NCBI GenBank assembly: GCA_022457155.1
Contig: JAJGOT010000165.1
Coordinates: forward strand, 693,501 to 757,500
From: Cladopsammia gracilis
Taxonomy: Eukaryota; Cnidaria; Anthozoa; Scleractinia; Dendrophylliidae
Direction of reading: 5' to 3'
Length of the DNA: 64,000 nucleotides
The notes below the pieces were generated by a model. The model saw only the letters and a program-made list of their open reading frames with translations. It was not told the origin of the DNA and made no database searches. How positions within the stretch are numbered: position 1 is the first letter of the stretch; the number at the start of each line of letters is the position of its first letter. A program made the position numbers and the translations under genes. Below, piece after piece: positions 57,930 to 64,000 of the stretch.

Positions 57930-59515
57930 TTTATTTGGAGCATAGGGAACCCACGCGTTTATTTAGAATGATCATAGAATAAAGTTACAAATGGACTTAC
58001 GTGATGTTGTGTTTCAATCCAAATGTGCTGTTGAATAACTGAAATCAGCTTATGCCGGGATTTATAGCAGCCACAACGGTCCGATCAAATCCGTTGATAC
58101 GATTTCGAAACGATCGTGTCTAGTGTTATTTTTAAATGGTCTCGCATTTCGCCGTCTGTTATTAAATTTTAACTTGTCAGCCGTCACGCGGCATGGTCTC
58201 GTATTTCGGCGTCTGGAAATAGGGAGAAGAGAAAATTGACAAGGGACGAAACTCATTTGAGGACAAATTTCTTCGGAAGCCGTTCCGTCTCTTAACCGTC
58301 GAAATTAAGCTCAAAACCACACTGAGTAGTATCTGAAAGGTTGAAGTTGATGTCAGACCGTTTATTTCCTGTGGAAAAGTCGTTTTTCATTCGTGAAATG
58401 AACAGAAATCTTTAGCTCTTTTATCGTAGCATCAATGACTTAACTTGAGTGGACCGGAAGTTGGCATACACGTTGTGACGTTGTGTTTATCAATCAATAT
58501 CTTTTGTTTAAGTGACGTTTTCCACGCGCTAAATACATGCTAGAATATTTGTCGCGCTTTGTTCCTGGTTTTCTCGCGTGTAATTTATTTGCTTTCGCGG
58601 GGCTTCTTTTTCCTTCTTGGTGCGCGCTCTGCGTTTAAATATTCGATTTTCAATCGTCTATAACAGAAAATCCAAGTTAGAGTTTGCCATGTGACCACAA
58701 AGACACCTTCGGGAGTAAAAATGCAAGTGGATTTTTTAAATATGTCACGGTCTTTCCTGTCGTGTTCCAAATCTATCAAATGCAGGCATTATCTCAAAGA
58801 TTTTTTGTGTTATCACAGTATAGGGTCCTAAATCGGTGCCAACAGAGCGCTCTAGACCGGATTCTTCAGGGACATAATGCCTTCATCACAGAAGAAGCTG
58901 GTCCGGGCAAGTCGTACTTGTTAGCCTGACCCAAATAAATCTCGTGCCCATGTATCAAATAAAAGTAATTTTATTTTCTCTTATTTATAAAGGAACGTTA
59001 AAAGAACGCAAAAGCTAGCTTTCTACTTACCAGTGAACAACATTATTGAATCCGCCGTTATCGGTTGCGGTCGCGTGAATCTCGCGAATGTTAACAGACT
59101 CGCTCCCTGGAGCTTTCGAGTACCTCGCACATTGCGTGGGTGACCCGGTCCACTCAAGTTCAGTCACTGATATATCGAAACAACCTCTGGAGTTTCGACC
59201 CTTGTCACTCTCTCTCTCTCTTAACCGTTAAAATTTAAACTCTTAATTTAATTAATAACAAACGGTTATGTGATATGCCGCATGACGGCGAAATGCGACA
59301 GGCGAAATGCGAGACCATTTAATAACAGACACGATCGTTTCGAAATCGTATCAACGGATTTGATCGGACCGTTGTGGCTGCTATAAATCCCGGTATAAGC
59401 TGATTTCAGTTATTCAACAGCACATTTGGATTGAAACACAACATCACGTAAGTCCATTTGTAACTTTATTCTATGATCATTCTAAATAAACGCGTGGGTT
59501 CCCTATGTTTGGAGT
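57930..59515. mobile_element. element with about 225-bp inverted arms around a helicase fragment
   Basis: The left arm (about 57930-58155) and right arm (about 59293-59515) are almost perfect reverse complements. Each arm, read outward, contains 'ctataaatcccgg' (TATA-like), then about 70 bp later 'cacgtaagtcc' (a good splice donor), then 'aataaa'. The core holds a PIF1-like fragment (58828-58926). Element class is unresolved. Confidence 0.55.
58828..58926 (+). pseudogene. PIF1-like helicase fragment (Walker A region)
   Basis: The frame reads LNRCQQSALDRILQG followed by HNAFITEEAGPGKSYLL and a stop. This matches the start of the PIF1/RecD-type helicase domain, where Q and the GxAGxGKS P-loop lie about 20 residues apart; the first Gly of the loop is Glu here. 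Only this piece remains, so it is a dead fragment. It may come from the same element class as the 54-kb relic. Confidence 0.6.
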
Positions 59516-59529
59516 ATAAAATAGAAGCG

Positions 59530-60189
59530 CCGAAGGCGGGAGCCTCTGGGGGGGGGGGGTGGGGGGGGGGTCCGGGGGCAACCCCCGCTAGGAAATTTTG
59601 AAATCTAGAGGCTCGGAAATGCCATTTTGAGCATCCTCCACGATATATTTCGTCCAAAAATCGATCTTGATTTAGTGAAAAAATAACAGGTATTTTTAGT
59701 GCTTATGCAATATGTCCGAGGTTTTGTTAACTTGATATATATCCTGGCCTTAGTTCACTAAACAACGTTTTACAAAAGCTCGACGTGTGCAGAGAGGAAT
59801 ATCGGCGCAAGGATGAAATCTGGTAAGGAATTGATCATCGATTGCAATATGTGAGGAATTCCTCTGGCGGCGCGCCATCTTGTAATAGCATAGAAATCGT
59901 GCGTGCAATGAGTTCAGTTTTTATGTTGCACGTTTTATTATTTTTTATTGTGATGTACAGCGAAAATTGAGTATATGAACTTTTGAACTACAGGTGGTTA
60001 TACTAGTTTTACCTCTGACAGTCAAAAACCTAATCCTTTGCTTTATACAAAAGCACAGGTGATTCCTTGTCCGACTTTATGAATTATAAAGATAAATTAA
60101 CGGTTATTAACGAGCTTCGTCGATGAACAGATCATAGTCATGACCGCAACTGTTATTGACTATCTGTCACTCAATTCAAATGCAAACCT
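59530..60189. other. repeat-derived, gene-free stretch
   Basis: Starts with G-rich runs ('ctctggggggggggg', 'ggggtccgggggcaaccccc') joined to 'gaaattttgaaatctagagg', a pattern common to dispersed invertebrate repeats. No gene recognised. Confidence 0.45.
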
Positions 60190-60475
60190 TCTTGGCATCT
60201 CTGATTACTCTTTCCGGGTCAATAGGCATCTCTCTGTATGCGTGCATAAAAGCAGGGGACGATAGCCGCTCTGTAAGCAAAGGTCACGCATGTATGTTTT
60301 CACTCTTGGTGAGCAGTTTCTGAGCACAGTGGCGACATTCGGGTAAAGGTCTTCACTTGTGCAGCTTAGTGCATCCACTGGGCTCTTCGCTGTTTCTCTC
60401 GGCAAGAGCTCATCTCTTTTTCCGCCGTAAGATCTCGTTGTCGAAGACCGCTCTATCACTTAAGTCGTTGGAGAG
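60190..60475 (-). pseudogene. second hAT transposase remnant, C-terminal part with internal deletion
   Basis: Homologous to 27935-28268. The minus-strand frame reads SPVDALSCTSEDLYPNVATV, then NCSP joined directly to RVKTYMRD. The hAT signature (STATPERSFS) still present in the first remnant is deleted here. Its upstream part is found at 62618-62939, separated by about 2.1 kb of other repeats. Confidence 0.6.
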
Positions 60476-60640
60476 GGTGGCAAAGGGGTTTTACGTGACG
60501 CGTGATTGCCCCAAAATTAACCGCGTGATGCGTGATTGTGCCCAAATTAACGGCGTGATGCGTGATCAGATAGCGCAGCGTGATGCGTGATTTGCTATTT
60601 TAGAAGCGTGCGACGCGTGATTTACCTTTTATTTTTCCGT
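60476..60640. repeat. GCGTGATGCGTGAT-type minisatellite
   Basis: 'gcgtgat' occurs many times, often doubled ('gcgtgatgcgtgat'), alternating with 'aaattaac' spacers. It is attached directly to the end of the hAT remnant. Confidence 0.65.
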
Positions 60641-60749
60641 GATACGTTAATGCTTTCGACGTTCTTTGAAAAACTAGAAAGGTTGCATTCAAAGGATTCA
60701 AAGTAAATTGTCTAATTGAAGGTCTGTCCGGTCTTTTCTTGACCTTTGA

Positions 60750-61540
60750 TGTTTGTGGTGGGTCCAGAGAATCCGTTACTGGCACGACGAGGACAGAATC
60801 GAGAAATCAGAAAACGCAATCAGAAAACTCGAAGCTCACAGGGTACAAGAGACATGTCCTAAGACGTTACGCTACAACGCCAAAGCACACTTATCAGACC
60901 CGACGAAGAATTCAAAAAGGAAATCGGAACCATAAGAAAGCAGGCAACATGTCAAGCAGAACAGAAATTACTAGGAGCGCCAATCAAATTCCACTATCGT
61001 AACATTGATTCAAATTAAAGAAGAAGAGCGAGTAGGCTACTAAGCCAAACGAAACTAATATGTCAATCAGCCTAAGAACAAGGCACTAAGCCACTTGTAA
61101 ATGTACAAGAGAGAGTCCAGCTCATACAGAAACAATTCGTGCTCAGTGGTGAAAAACATGTCAGAACTTGAGAATGCCAATAATAAACATGTTGAATCTC
61201 ATCCTCGTGTGCTCCCTGAGTCTTGATAAGAAATTAAACGGAAGGTCTCAGATACACGAAAACATCTCAATAAGAAACACATTGACCGCAAAAGACAAGC
61301 AAAACGAAATAAAGCCGATAATGCTAAGAAGAAATACACGCACTTTAAATCTTGTCACCCACCGGGAGTCAAGAAAGGTTTCTTCAAAGTAGAGGCCCTT
61401 AGACTCCTCAGAATTGAACGAACTTTTCAAAGGAAACTTTCGGCTAAGAGGCTACCCTAACAATCTTATTGAGAAGGTGCTCTCAGAAGTAATATTCTGA
61501 CAGAAAGTCAGCTCTCAATAAAACCCATGTGTACCTAACA
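60750..61540 (+). pseudogene. Penelope-like retroelement relic
   Basis: Damaged plus-strand frames contain RIEKSENAIRKLEAH with ETCPKTLRYNAKA (about 60800-60900). Near 61360-61500, HPPGVKKGFFKVEALRLLR is followed by RGYPNNLIEKVLSEV in the next frame. The HPPGVKKGF..GEALRLLR...RGYP pattern is typical of animal retroelement reverse transcriptases of the Penelope type. Stops and frameshifts are frequent; the catalytic domain is not visible. Confidence 0.5.
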
Positions 61541-61551
61541 TAAAACAGATC

Positions 61552-61750
61552 CCAGGGGCGGATTCAGGATTTTTCTTAGAAGGGGGTGCACCTCTAAGGA
61601 ATGACGTAACTGAAGGGTGACGTAAACAAATTTTAAAAGCGAACAATCCATAGGTCATCTCAGTGGGGGGGGGGGGGCACCCCCTGCACCCGCTGTACCC
61701 CCTGCACCCCTCCCCCTCCCCCCCTCCTCCTCCCCTAGATCCGCCCCTGG
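61552..61750. repeat. 199-bp MITE with C-rich core
   Basis: Ends 'ccaggggcggatt' and 'atccgcccctgg'. The right half is an extreme C-rich tract (61670-61735). Common hAT-like MITE end type; the target duplication was not resolved. Confidence 0.65.
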
Positions 61751-62242
61751 ATCCTCATGGACAAAAGGCATTTAATAGAATCGCAACCTTCACTAACACA
61801 AATCTATAAAGAGCCTCCCCTTATTTCATACAAGAGGGGTAGATCTTTTATAAGATATACTAGTCAGGGCTTAACTGTAAAAGTCAAACCAGCCAAAAAA
61901 CCGAGTGTTATTATTATTATTGTAGTTTATCATTGTTTTATTATTGTAAATATTATAGGACATAATTCAGCCTATTGGCTGCGACGTTTTATATAAATAA
62001 ACTATCTATCTAAACTATCGATCTATCTATCTAAAGGACATAACAACCACACCACGCGCTAGTTGGATTTGTGCTAGGACCGTCAAGTGAACACCCTTTA
62101 TTTCATTTTAAGATTCATGAATTAACATGCAATCCTTCCAAACAGAAAAACTGAATACAATATCAATGCATTCAATAGGTAGGCATACGCCGACCCTACG
62201 TTGTTTTGTTGCCATTTTAATGCCGGATTACTCCTTATTTAC

Positions 62243-62298
62243 GTACATACACATACATACATACATACATACATACATACATACATACATACATACAT
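62243..62298. repeat. (CATA)n microsatellite
   Basis: About 13 consecutive catacata units, followed by an AT-rich region (62300-62610) in which 'aattcaaatatatgtaaaa' type units recur. Confidence 0.9.
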
Positions 62299-62617
62299 AA
62301 ACTTTATTTAAGTGTCAAGGTATTTAGCTAAAAGCTAATTGTGGACACTATGAATAATTAATATGTATACAATTCTAGTGTATGTAAAAAAGATATTAAA
62401 AAATATAGTCTTAGAATATAATTAATATATAGCTAATTAAGGATACTATAAATAGATAATATGAATACAATTCAAATATATGTAAAAATGAATACAATTA
62501 TAAATGCATACAATTCAAATATATGTAAAAATATTAAAAATAATAAAAAATGCAGTCAGAATATAATTTATATATAAAAATATAGTCTTAAAATATCATC
62601 AATTATAAAAATAACCT

Positions 62618-62939
62618 TGCAGACATTCTTGGCATGCGGGCTCGATATCACAACCGGCTGCCAACTCCTTTGCACGCTCAAACAGTTCGTTCCAAACCAT
62701 TTGGTCGTTTCTTTCATCCCTTAATATGCCAATCACTGCCCTTGACTCCTTGGCTATTTTAATCAGTTTTAGGCCACCGTCTTTGCTTTCTTTAGCACAA
62801 CATTCAGGCATTTTTCATACATGTTTCGAATGTCATGTTATATTATTTTTCAAAGAAATAGTAGCAGAAATTTCGGCCTTTCAACTACTAAACAAAAAAA
62901 ATCACAGAAATTCTGTTAAGCCCGGGCTTAATGGCTTAA
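62618..62939 (-). pseudogene. second hAT remnant, N-proximal part, holding the empty pogo site
   Basis: Minus-strand frame from 62811 reads MPECCAKESKDGG, then VIGILRDERNDQMVWNELFERA and CDIEPACQEC. It is the continuous version of what the pogo element splits at 28588/32788; the site reads 'ccttaatatgccaatc' here. It is then interrupted by the TTAA MITE at 62940. Confidence 0.6.
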
Positions 62940-63658
62940 GGTTACAGTGTACCTTCAGATCGAAAATTTATCAAAAATTTTTTTTGGCGTCAAAATAAAG
63001 TTTACCGAATGAACTTTCATCCCAAAAAAAAATTATCGAAAAATAGTGAAAATTGACGGAGAAATGACGGGATAACTTTTGTGGGCGGAGTTTGTTTATG
63101 AAGCGATATGTTTTTTTAAGCGCTGTTTTCTCAAAGTTAATTTTTCGCTTGTTGGTAACACTTTAAAGAGCTACAACTGAAAGGGAATTTGTTCGATTTT
63201 CCTCAAATTTGGACAGAAGCTAGGCTAACATATAATCAACAAAAACGTGTCGGCGAATTTCTTAATTCCGAAAACGTTTTCGTCAAGAGCCATTTCCGTG
63301 CGATCATTCCAATTTTTTTTCTCCCTTTTTCGAAAATATTCTGTAACTTTTCACTGCAAATGAATATGGGAAATCGCCGACAAGTTTTTTTAGCGCTTCG
63401 TGTCCGGAAACCCGAGAACAAATCAAATTGGCAAAATACAATAATCGCTTTTTGTTATAGCGTTTTAAAGCTGATTCGGACGTTCGAATTTAGACGTCGT
63501 AAAAAATTCGACAATTCATTTTATTACCAAATGGTTTCCATATTTAGATAGCCAGCTCTATAAGCTTTAATTTGATATCTGGGTTTAGGTATATTAAGTG
63601 TAATCTTAAGAAGCTAGAGCTGTTATACTGGAGACACCCCCGAAGGTACACTGTAACC
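62940..63658. repeat. 719-bp TTAA-target MITE, copy 2
   Basis: Same ends and interior as 44646-45324, flanked by TTAA (62936-62939 and 63659-63662). The empty site is at 32990-32993. The longest frame inside (63189-63551) does not survive in the other copy, so it is not a gene. Confidence 0.88.
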
Positions 63659-63662
63659 TTAA

Positions 63663-64000
63663 AGGCTGGCTACGCGCCTGGCGACGGATCCCAATACGGA
63701 CAATTTATCTTCTTCCAACGCCGTCAATATAATGCAGTATTGCCATCTCAAAATCGAAATTAGTTTTGTATCACGATTCAACTGTATTTAGGACATTTAG
63801 GGCAAAAAGAAAGCAAAACTGAAGATAACTTGTGCTGATCAAAACTGAAATTCTTACTAGTTACGAGCTGACGTACACGACGTTTTGTACGCGTTATCAC
63901 ATTTTTGTTAAGCAAAAAAGTTTCAAAAACACGGACTTTTCGCGCTATAAATTGCTCAATGAAATAGAAAAAATTTGTTAGAACATCTTTTCGACGTTTT
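63663..64000. repeat. copy of the 33-kb spacer repeat, cut by the window end
   Basis: Nearly identical to 32994-33330. No gene recognised. Confidence 0.8.

Noticed and set aside
62243..62298. CRISPR-like array
   Set aside because: Simple tetranucleotide microsatellite without spacers, in a eukaryotic context.
63189..63551. 120-aa frame in the TTAA MITE
   Set aside because: The near-identical copy at 44646-45324 has indels that break the frame, so it is not conserved coding sequence.

Overview
This is a eukaryotic, intron-rich, AT-leaning and very repeat-dense window. Gene content (an isthmin-type AMOP protein and two Dispatched-type transporters), GT-AG introns, a tRNA-derived SINE, pogo/hAT/Harbinger/TTAA-target DNA elements and many cnidarian-style short inverted-repeat elements suggest a cnidarian, probably an anthozoan such as a stony coral. 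That assignment is inference; no species marker was read.

Layout. 1-4.5 kb: SINE fragment, dispersed repeats and a pair of G/C-ended inverted-repeat elements. 4.5-9.8 kb: a three-exon secreted isthmin-like gene (374 aa) with an AMOP domain but no TSP1 repeat. 9.8-13.8 kb: gene-free, with a long foldback element and motif arrays. 13.9-23.6 kb: nine-exon Dispatched-like gene A (1086 aa). 23.6-27.9 kb: its duplicated 3' flank. 27.9-33.7 kb: a decayed hAT element split by a 4.2-kb pogo-like element that carries a dead transposase and a second, spliced, apparently intact ORF. 33.9-50.5 kb: Dispatched-like gene B, with the same nine exons in the same phases and also 1086 aa. 50.5-54.15 kb: copy of the 3' flank. 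54-64 kb: mobile-element debris (peptidase-like relic, PIF1 helicase fragment between inverted arms, Penelope-like relic, second hAT remnant, TTAA elements).

The strongest signal is a recent tandem duplication: 13.75-27.89 kb corresponds to 33.73-54.15 kb. Both copies have intact ORFs, matching splice phases and the acidic residues expected in transmembrane helices 4 and 10. Copy B is about 6 kb longer because at least nine elements inserted after duplication; copy A has three of its own. Most have visible target-site duplications, and the other copy supplies the empty or near-empty site. In exon 4 the two copies differ by two compensating 1-nt indels that replace about nine residues of the second extracellular region.

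How the genes work together: the two Dispatched-like proteins are probably plasma-membrane, ion-driven exporters of lipid-modified ligands, and the isthmin-like protein is probably a secreted extracellular factor. Nothing in the window shows that they are co-regulated. All exon models are my own splice-phase reconstructions and were not tested against transcripts.
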